Below are positions 10,729 through 24,077 of a stretch of DNA of 64,000 nt, piece by piece. Source of the stretch: Piper betle (lineage: Eukaryota > Streptophyta > Magnoliopsida > Piperales > Piperaceae); NCBI GenBank assembly GCA_033002965.1, contig JAURVB010004678.1, positions 1-64,000 of the forward strand. Reading direction: 5' to 3'. The notes beneath the pieces are model-generated. The model was not told the origin of the DNA, ran no database searches, and was given only the letters and a program-made list of their open reading frames with translations. Within the stretch, counting starts at the first letter, position 1; each line of letters opens with the position of its first letter. The position numbers were made by a program, and so were the translations under genes.

Positions 10729-13564
10729 GTTTCGGCTCACTCGCGAACCGACCCGGAAATGTCACCGGCGACCGAACCGTTCGTTAATCTACTAGATTCG
10801 GTTAAGCCGACCCGGATCTACTCTCGGCGTTTCAAGATGGAGATGCAAATATGAAATGCATGAATGGGAACAATTGGATTCTAACGGAGTCCTACATGCA
10901 TGCCATGACGTGCAAGCAAAGACAAGACAAAACAACAAATGAGAAACCAAAAGAAAATATATACTATTTTATGAAAATACGATAACACATAACAATCTAC
11001 CATGACATTCAATCATTATCTCATTCGTTTTTACCTGAGCCGAGTCTGAACTCCAAGGCTCCCTACTCATTCATATTTATCAGTTCGTTTCATAACAAGT
11101 AATTCATTCAAGCAAACACATCAAAATTATCATTTACATAACAATAACACACCATCATTATACGTTACACGCGGCAGGTACATGTGTGCGCGGTTCCGTG
11201 CTGCTCCTCCGCAGTCCCGACAGCTTTCATCGCTCGCATTCCTCACCTACATATATATAGAAAACTCGTCAGTAACGAGTGTTACCGGCCCGGAAAATAA
11301 CTAATATCAATCTGGCACAGGAGAGCAAACTCTCCTGTTGAATCAAAACCATATACTTCCTCAAGAACTCTCATCAGGGCACATACGGGAGCCGTCGCCC
11401 TCGGGTCGACATCGTCCCCCTTTCTTTCTCATTCTCATACCTTGGCCATTTCTCTATCGCTTCTCGCATCAAATTTCATTCCTTACCGCCCTCTGCACCT
11501 TCCATATTACTCCTGGCCTTGAGCACAAAGGCCGAGCACTCTCAGGCAGTCGCCTTCAGTACCCTTTGAACCACAAGTCTAGACATGCGCTGCATTGCAG
11601 TACCTGTAAACCTCCACACTTCTCCGGGTTTGAGGAACTCAAAGGTGGAGTTGTCCGGATCCTTCGGGAACGAAGTGGGTTCTCCCCAGCTCCAGAGCCC
11701 GCTCTTCCGAGCACACGCCCTATCTGAAGACGTGGCCGCAAGTAACCCTCATCCCATCTCTCACCGAAAACGTGAAAACTATACATATATAGGCCTGGGT
11801 TGGGATTTATACAATAGGCCCGAAGGCAACTTGAGCTGGATCTGAAGTTCGAAAACAAACTCGAGGGATCTCATCCTCGAGGGTTATTAATCCGAAAAAA
11901 GAACTGTTGGCTAAATGGCCCGAGTTAAGTGGGATCCGATAAAACGCCACTTAACTCGTCCTGCACATGATAAATCAAATACACAATAGAGTAGCATAAA
12001 AACAGAGAACGAGTCCTAAACGGACCTGGTAGAAGCTCCAAACGGGTCCACGCGCCTAGGCGGCGAGCTCCTACACCGTACCTACACAATCAAGCTAAAA
12101 ACTAACGCCCGCATGATGAATCACACATCCTATAGCATGCACACACAATCAACACAATCACGCATCAATCAACACACATCAACCTATATCAATTCTAGCA
12201 AGTCTACTTAGGCTAGTTTGCATTAGATCATGATCATTACCTAGTTACCCTAATTAGTTTCTTAGCCTCCATTTTTAACACCACTCAATCAAACAAATTT
12301 CATATTTTATCCTTAATCAAATCTACATTTATATATATTATTATAACACACAATTCACCAATCCTAGCATGCAATTCTAATAATCAATACTTTCAAATAA
12401 TTAAGTTAAAATAAATTATACCTCGCGTCGTCGAAAATCGGCGACGGCTAGGATTTCCGTTTCGTGGCTCGAAACTCAAATTCGGCACCTAGCGGCGTCC
12501 GAAGTCCGATCAGATTGGACCGGGTGCGTTCGGCGGATGATCCGGCAAATTTCCCACGAATCCAATTTTCCGGCGGTTCCGGCAGTTTTCCGGCGAGTGT
12601 CGGCAGTTTTCCGGCGGATTCCGGCGGTTTTCCGGCGATGATTCGGGACGGGGCAATCAGGGGGTCTATCGGCACCAGCTCGACGAGCTTGGTCCGATGG
12701 TGGTGTCAAACAAAGCAGCCGGGGCGGCGATGGCTGTCGGCGGCGGCGTCGAAAATGGGTGGCGGCGGCGGCGTGCTCCGATCGGGGCTGCGGCCGGCCT
12801 CGACGGCGCTCGGGATGGTGGGGGAAACGTCGGCGACGGCGAGGGGGTGAGACTGGTGGTCACAGCGGTGGCGACGGCGACCGAACGACGGCGGAATCCG
12901 GCCCGGAGTGGCGACGGCCGAGGCGGCCTCGTGGCGTCGCGGCGGCGCGCTGGCAGGCGATCGGTGGCCGGGGTTGGTCGTGGCGGCACGGCGACGGCGA
13001 CGGCAAGGCAGAGCGGCGTCGATCGGCGGCAGCGGCGTCGGCGCGGTGGCGGCAGCACAACGGCGAAGGGTTTTGGGAGGGTAAGTGTCGGGGAAGATGA
13101 AGGGGCGTGCGATGGCATTTTTGTAAATTAAACTTGACTCGACTCCGACTCGAGTCAATAATAATAACTATCTCCTAATAAATCCTAAAAAAAATCCAAA
13201 AAATTTGGGAAAAATCCCGTAAAATCAAACAAACACAGCAACATCCAAATGATATGTTCTATAACTAATAACCCACCCGAATATAATCCAACGCGTCCTA
13301 ATGCGTTATTTGGCCTAAAACTATTCTACGATCAAATAAAAATAACAATCAATACTGTATACCTCCATATACTTGATAACCCATTTTTCATCATCTTTTA
13401 GACGTTATCATCGTACACTTGAGCATACATGACCCTCATCGCTCATAACTCACAGCTGAGCCTCAACTCAGCTCGCGGTCCATAAAGCTGACTCGACTCG
13501 AACCAACGGTTGAACCGACTGGTTCGCTCCCGTAAAACTCTGACTCCGAGTCACGGGTTTTACA
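10729..13564 (-). mobile_element. Solo LTR A, 2.84 kb
   Basis: On the plus strand it runs from 'TGTAACACCC' to 'GGGTTTTACA', so the LTR reads 5'-3' on the minus strand (polarity from the primer-binding site at 45740). Perfect TSD TGTTT at 10724-10728 and 13565-13569. Inside are the family landmarks: the conserved 'gcactctcaggcagtcgcc' block near 11537, the TATA-like region near 11785, a GC-rich 'ttttccggcg' tandem stretch near 12567-12640, a long CGG-rich part 12690-13080, and the palindromic TTGACTCG module at 13131-13160. There is no coding region; open frames in the GC-rich part are compositional. Confidence 0.9.
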
Positions 13565-13763
13565 TGTTTTGCATGCATCAAAGGGATTTTAAACTACCGA
13601 ACTACTCCCTATGGGCCCAACTTGACTTGAGTTTCAGATCTTCGCCCCATCAAGTTCAGGATTTCGAGGCCCATTTAACTTCCTCTCTTTGATTTTCATC
13701 TGTGGAGTCTCAATTAGGCTTCAAACCAGTTTTCACCTTTGTTGTGCGTCGATCTAAGCTTTC

Positions 13764-13766
<3 letters not shown>

Positions 13767-13829
<63 letters not shown>
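13767..13829. repeat. (AT)n microsatellite, about 31 units
   Basis: Uninterrupted AT dinucleotides at the left edge of the inverted-repeat element; a second, shorter AT run (57315-57346) occupies the same place in the second copy of that element. Confidence 0.95.
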
Positions 13830-13831
<2 letters not shown>

Positions 13832-14374
13832 AAGGCTCCAATGCATTACCTCCATTTGCAGCGCATTGATTATGGGGAAAACCACCCATTCCTGCCTACC
13901 TCGCCTGTCGCCCCGCCATCGACCCCCACCACGACCGACCACCCCCGCCACCGCCTGCCCCGCACGCCCCGACCTTGTCCCAGCCACGTGCCCCCCCCCG
14001 CCGCTGGATTTCGATCCAGTGGCCCACAATCCACAAGGGGAAAACCACCAATTCCTGCCTACCCGCCCACTACCTACCCATCACCCTGCCATCGACCCCC
14101 CACCGCGACCGACCACCCCGCCTCTACCTGCCCCGCACGCCCCCGACCTTGTCCCAGCCACGTGTCTCCCCCCCGCCGACCAGTTTCCAACCCCCCCTCC
14201 CCCCGCTGCTAGCTTCGTGCCCACCTCGTGTTGTCTCCCCTTGCCGCCCCATTTCCCCCCTCAGCTGCCCGTTTCACCCCCACCCCCGCATTGGCTTCAC
14301 CTGCATCACCGTCGGTAGTGGCGCAACAAAACAGAGGGGGGGAAGGAAAAGGGCGATGACAATTTCATAATAAA

Positions 14375-14895
14375 AACTTGACTCTTTCCTGACATGCAGC
14401 CAATATTATGAAATATATATTAAAAATAATTTTAAAAATAAAATACAATATAATAAAAACTTGACTCTCTCTAGCTTGAGTCATTATTACGAAATTGATT
14501 TTTAAAAAAATTAAAAATAAAATACCATAAAATAAAAACTTGACTCGTTCCCATTCAAGTCAATATTACGAAATTGATTATAAATTTTTTTAATATATTA
14601 CCATAAAATAAAAGCTTGATTCGCTCCCGAGTTGCTTCAATATTGTAAAATTTTATAATATTGACTCCAGTTGGGAGCAAGTCAAGTTCTTATTTTATGG
14701 TATTTTATTTTTAAAATTATTTAAAAAATAAATTTAGTAATATTGATACGAGCGGAGCAAGTCAAGTTTTTATTTTATGATATTTTATTTTTAATTTTTT
14801 AAATCAATTTCGTAATATTGACTTGAGCAGGAGCAAGTCAAGTTTTTTAATATTTATTTCGCAATATTGACTCATGCGGGAGCGAGTCAAGTTTT
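14375..14895. repeat. Array of TTGACTCG/CGAGTCAA palindromic modules, 4 + 4 inverted
   Basis: Eight copies of the module 'acttgactcg...gagtcaatattacgaaat', spaced about 75 bp: near 14380, 14457, 14536 and 14612 in one orientation, then 14655, 14738, 14811 and 14862 in the other. The symmetry centre is close to 14645. Copies differ by substitutions, so the array is not recent. Confidence 0.75.
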
Positions 14896-16592
14896 ATTAC
14901 GAAATTGCCATCTCCTTTCCTTCCCCCCTCTGTTTTGTCGCGCCACTGCCAGCGGTGATGTAGGTGATGCCGGTGCAGAGTGGGGGCCAAACGGGCCGCG
15001 GGCAAGCAGGAATGGGGGTTTTCCCCCCTTGTGGATTGTGGACCGCTGGATCAAAATCCAGTCCAGCGGCCCACATTAATATATGCTGCATGCGCTGCCA
15101 AATATTGGCAGCACATTGTAGCACTTTGGTGTGTATATATATTGAATATACTCAACGTAGACCACATTAGGCCCACAAGTTGTCGGGCGTTTAGATCTTG
15201 CCACGTGGTAAGATCTCAACTATCCATATCAGCCCAAGCATTGCCCTTCCTTTTTCAAAGATTTTCCCACATTTTTGGATGATTTTCACCCCTAGCATTG
15301 CTACCACTTGCGAGTCACCAGTCCTCCTCCTGCCATTGTACCAGTACGATAGTGACTGTCTTGCTATTTACTGCCAATGGAGCAATCTTTTCGTCAGAGT
15401 GTTTTCAGTGCCAGCGAGCCTCCTCCGGTGAGGCAGACCACCCAGATCGATTCCCCTTGCTCAGATCTTACATTTGATACTGCCCCGACCTCCGTCGTGA
15501 CCACAATAGCCGTCATCAGACTTGCACTTCCCTGGTGATGTTTCTGTCCACTTTTCAGCCATCTTTCACCAATCGCCAGCCAGACACCCCCAACCATCAC
15601 CCCAATGGCTTCCCCTCGCCAAGGCCAAACTTTTGAGACCACCCTCGAGCCCCGCCGTGGCTGCGATCACCGTTGGTGAAATGACGATACCCTGTGGTGA
15701 TTTTACCACTTTCTTGCCATTTTGTGGCCAACCGGCAGCCGGGCTCCATCATTCACCACCACCATCACCTCCTCCTTGACCTCTTTTGTCAATCAGGACC
15801 AACAACAACCCTAGCCTCACCGATGTTGGCAATTTCTAGCGACAGGCACTACCTGCCCATTTGGTGCCCAATTACCCATGTTCGTGTCTACCACCCATTT
15901 TGTGTCCACCCACTTTCGTTTACTTGCCTACCCATGATCATGTTCGCGTGCCTGCGACCTGTATGCCTAGCCTGTGCCCGTATTTGCTTTCCTGCATCCG
16001 TGACTGGGACTACCAAGGCTAGCTAGCCCAACCCAACCTAGTCAAGTTCAGCAGTTGACTCGGTCAAGTCAACTGAGCTCGACTCAGTCCGACTCCCAAG
16101 TTGGCTCAATTCACTTTTTTCAATTGTTTTTTACCCATTTTTGTCTATTTTTCAAAAGTTTTTGGTAATTTGAAATTCGCTACATTAGTTTAAATGCATA
16201 TTCACATCATTTAGTATGTTTGGATGTTATGATTATTTTTTATTATTATTTATTTTATTTATTTATTCATTTTTGTTATTTATATATTTATTAATTATGA
16301 TAAATGATTATATGATTATTTATTATGATTGACGATGTATTTATTTGTTGATATTATTTTTGTTCATGTTTATCCTATTTAATCTAATTAATTGTCAATT
16401 ATTAATTATCTACTTGCTTGTTTTATTATTTATGCGTGTTTAGCCTTATATTTGTATATTTGATATTTATATTAATATTATTAATGATTGATTGTTATTA
16501 ATTATTTATTCAATTATTTACTTGATTATTTATTTATTTCAGTTACTCGTATATATGTTAATATTTACTAGCATTTAGTCTCATATTTATTT

Positions 16593-19529
16593 TGTAACAC
16601 CCCAAATCCGGTTCACGCTCGTGAACCGAACTGGCATGTTACAGGCCCAGGTTAGGTCGGCTAACCCGAACCTAACTCATGCGGATCCAATCTCGGCGTC
16701 TTAAGATGAAGATACAACTCGCAATGCATGGATGAATGCACAAACCCTAACATGGTACTACATGAATGACATGCAATTCAAAGTACACACCAATACAATT
16801 ACGATCAAACTCAATAAAAATTCTAAAATAAAACGGACAGAGTCTCCCCTAAAAGTGCAATTAGGGTCCACCCTGTCAAAACAACATATACCAATATATA
16901 TGCATATATCAACAATTTCAATCACACATAATCTAATATACTGTATACTCATTATGGAACTTGGGTTTCAACCCACCACACTTCCGCTGTGCGCTCTGAT
17001 CACATTTCACCTCTTGTCATCATGTCTTAGCTTTTCATCACATCATAACATCATCTCATTGCATTTAATCATATCCTATCATGTCTTAGCATTTCACATC
17101 ATTCACAATATAATAGCATCATAAATAGAATATTAACCACTCTATCGACTGACATGTGTGCAAGCGACAACAGTGCTCCTCCGTCCAAGCTGGCTCCTCC
17201 AACTCGTGATTATTACCTACATATAGTATAAAAACACGTCAGTAACAAGTGTTACTGGTCCAGAAAATTAAAATAACTATAACAAGCTGGCTATGAGAGC
17301 AAACTCTCATATGAAAGAAAACATCATATACTCCACGTGAACACTCTGAAGGGCACTACTGAGGAGCCACTGGGCTGCAGACCCGGTAGCATCCCGAACT
17401 TACTGATCTGCTGCTGCTGATGCCGCTCTCGGCATTTTCTTTCTTCATTTTCTGGTCTCAAATCCTAAGCCCTCTCCTTACCTCCATATTTCTCCTGGCC
17501 TTGAGCACGAAGGCCGAGTACTCTCAGGCAGTCGCCTTTAATACCCTTTGAACCACAAGTCTGGATATGCGCTGTACTAAACAGTACCTGTAAACCTCCA
17601 CGTTCTTCGGGTGTGAGGAACTCAAATGCGGAGTTGTCAGGATCCCTCAGGAATGGAACAGTCTGCTAGCACTAATCTAGAGCCCGCTTTGACTGTCACG
17701 GCATCCGCTCATGGTACGTGTAGTCGGTTTCTCCATCTCTTGTCTCACTGAAAACGCAAAAACTACATATATATAGGTCTGGGTAGGGATTTATATAATA
17801 GGCCCGAAGGCAACTTGTGGTGGATCTTGTTTTCGAAATCATCCTCGAGGGATCTCATCCTCGAGGGGTTATTAATCCGGAAAACTGTTCGGTTAAATGG
17901 CCTGAGTTAAGTGGGATCCAATAAAACGCCACTTAACCCGTCCTGCAAATGATAAAATAAGAATACAATAGAAGAGCGTAAAATAGAGACAAGTCCTAAA
18001 CGGACCTGGTAGAAGCTCCAAGCGTGTCATTGCGCCTAGGCGACAAACTCCTACTCCGTACCTACACATCAAAACTAAATAATAACGCCCGCTAACTAAA
18101 TGATGCATCAAACTCAACACAATCAAACACAAAATCATCAACCGTCAAATAACCATAAATATGAAAATAATTCTAACTCCTCCTATTCATACTAATTTTA
18201 TTACGTTTTTCTAAGTTACGTCATAGTCACTTATCATGCTCTCATTGGATCACTTACTCTTCATTCACACTTAATCTTATCATGCAACTCATTGTTTCAT
18301 CCATAATTAAGTATTAATCACATCAATAAATCAACCCTAGCATGTTGTGCTAACAATCATCAAGTTTAAATTATAAATTCGGAGGTAATTATACCTCACG
18401 TCGTGGGCAATCGGCGACGACTAGGGTTCCGTCGCATGTCTCGGAGCTCAAATTCGGCGCTCTTCGGCGTCCAAAGTTCGATCGGGATCGACTGGATGAG
18501 CCCCGCGGAAGATTCGGCGAATTCTAGCAAATCCGATTTTTCGGCAGGTTTAAGTGGTTTTCCGGCAGCTTTCGGCGGTTTTCCGGCTGCAGTTGCCGGC
18601 GGCGTCTACTGGCTGGATAGCATGGGTATTGGGTACCATTGGAACCGGCTCGGCGAGCCCAACTCATCTACGGCGTCGACGTGACCGGTGGAGGCGGCGG
18701 CTCACTGGAAAGTGACAGAAACAACGGCGGCGACGATGGGTGAAAAAATCCGGCCGGTCTGGGCAGCGATGGGCTCCGATCTGGTCAGGGAAGGTCGCTA
18801 GAGGGTCGAGGGTGTCGAGGCTACCACTCGATCGTGGCGGCGATGGTTGTCGGTGGCACGATCGACGACAGAAACGCAACACGGGCGCGGCACTAGTCGC
18901 GGCGGTTCAGGCTTCGTGGAGGCCGAATGGTGGCTGGGTCTGGTCAAGGCAGCACGGCAACGCCGTGGCAAGGCTAGGCAACGTCAATCTGTGGCCGGGC
19001 GGCGGCGAGACAAGTGGAGAGTGGCGCGGCTAGGGTTTGGAAGGGGAAGAAGGCATTGGGAGGGAAGAAAAGGGCCGGTGGCAAACTTGTAAATATTACT
19101 TGACTCGTCTCTGGCTCAAGTCAAGAATAATAACTAAATCGTATTACATCCTAAAAAAATGGGAAAATATCCCATAAAATCAAACAAACACCAAAACATC
19201 ATAATGATATGCTCTAGAACTATCATCCCACCCAAACTGCCCGTAACGCGTCCTAACGCAGTAAACAACCTAAAACTAAATCTACAATCCACTATATATA
19301 AAAAATAATAATAATAACTGGCATACTCTCATATATTCTGATAACTCATTCTGTTCTACTGTGTTCATGATGTTATCATCATATACTTGGGTACGCATGA
19401 CCCTCATAGCTCATACACGCGACTGGCGTCTGCTCAGTACACGTGTTCTGAATCTAACTCGACTCTAAAATAACGATCGAACCGAACGGTTCTGAATATA
19501 AAACTCTAACTCGAATCGTGGGTTTTACA
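16593..19529 (-). mobile_element. Solo LTR B, 2.94 kb
   Basis: Plus-strand ends are 'TGTAACACCCC' and 'GGGTTTTACA'; perfect TSD TATTT at 16588-16592 and 19530-19534. Closely similar to D (45840-48679) and to C in reverse: the block 'ctggcttgagcac...ggccgagtactctcaggcagtc'-like order, the 'cctaggcg' block, the GC-rich segment and the module at 19099-19125 are all present. No internal region, hence solo. It lies within the remains of LTR G. Confidence 0.9.
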
Positions 19530-22500
19530 TATTTAGTGTTAATTATATTATTGTCGTTATTCATGAATAGTGCTTTATTTATTTTACATGTTTATTATTC
19601 ATCCATATATTTATGAGATTATTTATTTATTTATTTATAACTTATATATTTATTTATTATTCATTATTTAATTATTTATTTACTTTCATGGATGTTTAAA
19701 ATGTTATTTATTATTTATTATTTTCTTGATGTTACTTATCCACTATTATTTTAGTATTTTTTTATTTGGCTTATTTATTTGTTTGTTTATTTACTTATTG
19801 CTTGCATGTGCCTCGTTTTGCATGCCAAGTGTTTAGTCTTGGATATGTTTAGCATGATCCTTTGTTGTCATATTATTGTCGATGTGAGCACACACCGCAA
19901 TCATTCATCATATATAGTTAGTCTTTTATTTAGCAATGGATTCCAATGTAGATTCCAGGATTCGAGCTCGTCGAGATGTATTGATGCACTTGGAACTTGG
20001 ACCACAGGTCTATTAGGAATCTTCTCATATTTATCGTTTTACTCTATCGTGGATTTGATTCCCAGATTGTTGGACATGTTAAGTGGTTGTTTTATCGGAC
20101 CTCACTTAGCACGGGTCATCTAAACATATTTTACTTTTGTGATTAATTACCCTCAAGGATAAGATCCCTTGTGTTGTTTTCAAACCTAGATCAACTCACG
20201 TTGTCTTCGAGCCTCCTTATAAGATTCCCTTCCTAGCCTTATATATAGCTTTTATTGAGTTTTCAATGAGACGAGAGTTGATGAATTTGATCTCGTGCAT
20301 ATCGTGAGCGGGTGCATAAGCAGGTTGCAGCGGGCTCTCAATTAGTGAGAGTTGTTCTATCCCGAGGGATCCTGTCATCTCTACATCTTGAGTTTCCTCA
20401 CACCCAAAGAAGAATGGAGTAGATGGGTTGTGTTGTGTACAACACATGTCTAGACTTGTGGTATCAAAGGGTATTAAAGGAGACTCCCTAAGAGTATTGG
20501 GCCATTGTGTTCTTAGCCAAATGTTATATTGAGGTTTGGAGAGGGCTTAGGTTATATATTTTTTTCTCAAGAGTGGGACCAGATATTGCACAGAGAGGCA
20601 CAACACCAGCTCAGTTCGGGATGCTATCAAGTCTGCAGCTTGTTGGGTCCTTAGTAGATGCCTTTGAAAGGTCACATAGAGAATATATAGAAGGTTTTCC
20701 TTCCTCATGGAATATCAGATTTTACTTGCTAGTTTATATTAGTCATTTTCCATACCAATAACACTCGTTACTGATGTTTTGCTTATTATATATGTAAAAC
20801 CCACGATTCGAGTCAGGGTTTTATATTCAGAACCGGTTGGGTCGACCGTTATTTTTTCGAGTTGAGTCAGTTTCAGGACACGTGTACCGAGCCGATGCCG
20901 GTCGCGTGTATGAGCTATGAGGGTCATGTGTACCCAAGTATATAATGATAACGTCATGAACACAGCAGAAAAGAATGAGTTATCAGAATATATGAGAGTA
21001 TGCAGTTCATTCTTTTTTATTATGATATATAATGGATCGTAGAATTAGTTTTAGGCCGTTTACCGCGTTAGGACGCGTTACGGGCATTTTGGGTGGGTTG
21101 ATAGTCTTAGAGCATATCATTACGATGTTTGGTATTTGTTTGTTTTTACGGGATTTTTCCCGATTTTTATGAATTTTTTTAGGATTTAATACGACTTAGT
21201 TATTATACTTGACTCGAGTCAGAGACGAGTCAAGTAATATTTACGAGTTTGCCACCACACACGCCCTCAACCCTTCCTTTCTTCTTCCCCCAAACCATCG
21301 CCCGCGCCGCCCCTGTTCGCGCGCCACCGCCGCCACGGCCGACGCCGCCTGGCCGCCGGTCGACGCCGCCCAGCCCGGCCACGGCGCCGCCTTGCTGGCC
21401 CGACCAAGTCCGGCCCCCACCGGGCCGCCGCGACGCGAGGAAGCCACGCCGCGACGCCGCGCCCGCGTGCGCTTCCGTCGCCGATTCCGTCACCGGCGAC
21501 CAGCACCGCCGCGATCGGTCGGTAGCATCGACACCCTCGACACCCTAGCGGCCTTCCCCGACCGGAGCGGAGGCCATCGCCGCCCTGGCCGGCCGGATTC
21601 TTCCCTCATCGCCGCCGCTCTGTTTTAGGCATTTTCCGGCGAGCCGCCACCTCCGTTGGCCGCGTCGACCTCGTAGATGGGTCGGGCTCGCCGAGCCGGT
21701 TCCGAGGGTACCCAACACAACCCCTTTCCGACCAGTAGACGCCGTAGGCGATGGTTGCCGGAAAACCACCGGAAGTCGCCGGAAAACCGCCAGTAGCTGC
21801 CGGAAAACCGCCGAAAAATCGGAATTTCTGGAATTCGCCGGAATTCACCGGATCTTCCGCGGGGCTCACCCAGTGGAGCCCGATCGAGCTTCGGACGCCG
21901 ATGAGCGCCGAATTTGAGCTCCGAGACGCGCGACGGAACCCTAGCCGTCGCCGATCGCCGACGACGTGAGGTATAATTACCTCCGATCGATTTATTTAAA
22001 ATTGATGATGAGTGCTAGCACAGCATGCTAGGATTGATTTATTGATGTGATTGATAGTGATAAGTTACATGATGTGATTAATGACTAATTAGGGATGAAA
22101 TGATAAGTTGTATGATGAGATTAAGGGAGAATGAATAATAAGTAATCTAATGAGGTAGATCGAGTTGAGCATGCTAATCGAGTAATGTAACTTAGGAAAA
22201 TATAATAAATTAGTATGAATAGGATGAGCTAGGATTAATTAGTTTTATGATTTTCTGATTGTTATGTTGATGGATGCTTGCATTGTGATTGTGATGTTAT
22301 TGAGTCTGATGCATCATTTAGTTAGCGGGCGTTAGTATTTAGTTTTGATGTGTAGGTACGGAGTATGAGCTCGCCGCCTAGGCGCGATGACACGCTTGGA
22401 GCTTCTACCAGGTCCGTTTAGGACTCGTCTTGTTTTACGCTCTTCCATTGTATGTTTATTTTATTACTTGCAGGACGGGTTAAGTGGCGTTTTATTGGAT

Positions 22501-22636
22501 CCCACTTAACTCGGGCCATTTAATCGAATATTTCCGGATTAATAACCCCTCGAGGATGAGATCCCTCGAGGATGATTTCGAAAACAAGATCCACCACAAG
22601 TTGCCTTCGGGCCTATTATATGAATCCCTTCCCAGG

Positions 22637-22650
22637 CCTATATATATAGT
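22637..22650 (+). promoter_or_regulatory. Putative TATA box of the long-LTR family
   Basis: 'cctatatatatag' in LTR C; the same box sits at the corresponding point of A (near 11785), B (near 17770) and D (near 46860) on the opposite strand. Conservation in all copies and position inside the LTR support a retrotransposon promoter; no transcript evidence is available. Confidence 0.5.
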
Positions 22651-23751
22651 TTTATCGAGTTTTCAGTGAGACGAGAGATGGAGAAACCGACTGCACGTAC
22701 CATGCAGAGGATGCCGTGACAGTCAAAGCGGGCTCTGGATTAGTGCCAGCGGACTGTTCCATTCCCGAGGGATCCTGACAACTCCGCGTTTGAGTTCCTC
22801 ACACCCGGAGAACGTGGAGGTTTACGGGTACTGTTTAGTACAGCGCATGTCCGGACTTGTGGTTCAAAGGGTACTAAAGGCGACTGCCTGAGAGTACTCG
22901 GCCTTCGTGCTCAAGGCCAGGAGAAATATGGAGGTAAGGAGAGGGCTTAGGATAAAGTTTCATGAGAAGTACTGAAAAAGAAGTGCTGAGAGTAGCACAG
23001 TACCAGCAGCAGTAAGTTCGGGATGCTACCGGGTCTGCAGCCCAGTGGCTCCTCAGTAGTGCCCTTCAGAGTGTTCTTGAGGAAGTATATGGTTTTCGTT
23101 CATATGAGAGTTTGCTCTCATAGCCAGTTTGTTATAGTTATTTTCTTTTCGGACCAGTAACGCTTGTTACTGACGTTTTTCCTATATATATGTAGGTGAT
23201 AAGCAGCGGAAGATGGATGGGCCGGCCAGGACGGAGGAGCAATAAGGTCTTCTGCACACACACATTGGGTGATTGAATATTTAATGTTTTTTTTATGATA
23301 TTATTTTATGAACATGCTATGAGTAAATGGTTGAGGCATGACAATGAGATGAAATGAAATGATCAGAGTAGCGCAGCAAAAGTATGATGGGTTGAAACCC
23401 AAGCTTCAGAATGAGTGTATAGTAGATTAGATTCTGTGTGAATGAAATTGTTTGATAGTTGGTTACATATATTTTTATATGTATATTTGACAGGGTGGCC
23501 CCTAATTACATTTTTAGGGGAAATTCTGTCCGTTATATTTCAAAACTTTTTATTAATTTTTATCGTGATTGTGTTGGTGTGTACTCTAGACTTGCATGTC
23601 ATTCATGTAGTACCATGTTAGGGTTTTGTGTATTTATCCATGCATTACGAGTTGTATCTTCATCTTAAGACGCCGAGATTGGATCCGCATGAGTTAGGTT
23701 CGGGTTAGCCGACCTAACCGGGGCCTGTAACATGCCGGTTCGGTTCACGAG

Positions 23752-24077
23752 TGTTAGACTATTTTCAGTGACATGCAAGTATACATGGTCAAAACAAGTA
23801 ATATAATGATAAAATCAAGTATCGTCCCACAGAGAGATGAATTTTCTATAATTAATTAAAGAAAATAAAATTAAGAGCAAAATAAAAATAATTAACTTAA
23901 CTAAATCTAAATAACTTTAAATAAAAAAAATGTTAAAATTATAAAATTCATTCTAGAGTCGAATTTCCCTTAACATGAATTTAATCTTCATCAAATCTTA
24001 CTCTTATCTTTTATTCCATCGGATTGTCGATCTAGGATAATTATATGACATGGTGGCTCCCGCTCCTTCATGCTTCT
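23752..24077 (-). repeat. Element F: left LTR piece (3' end of LTR)
   Basis: Matches the outer 325 bp of the full LTR at 28851-30006 in the same orientation, with more differences than the other copies. It ends at the hexamer GCTTCT (24072-24077), where it switches to pol sequence. Confidence 0.8.

Larger units (their letters stand above)
13767..16025. mobile_element. Unclassified inverted-repeat element, copy 1
   Basis: Left arm (13830-14370) and right arm (14895-15130) are inverted copies of each other in part. The left arm has 'gatccagtggcccacaatcc', a cytosine-rich stretch, then 'caacaaaacagagggggg...aatttcataata'. The right arm has the reverse order: 'gaaattgccatctcc', 'ccctctgttttgtcgcgcc', then 'gatcaaaatccag...cggcccac'. 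Between them lies an array of palindromic modules. A 'P' domain follows (about 15150-16025, starting near 'aggcccacaagttgtcggg'), which recurs inverted at 56462-57310. No transposase, no clear terminal repeat or TSD found, so class is open. Confidence 0.55.

Noticed and set aside
12448..13158. Many long overlapping open frames on both strands, Arg/Ala/Pro-rich
   Set aside because: They fall in the CGG-rich segment of solo LTR A, occur in all frames and recur in B, C and D; stop-poor composition, not genes.
13754..14370. Open frames with Pro/Ser/Thr repeats and an Ile-Tyr run
   Set aside because: The Ile-Tyr run is the (AT)n microsatellite and the Pro runs are C-rich repeat arms of the inverted-repeat element.
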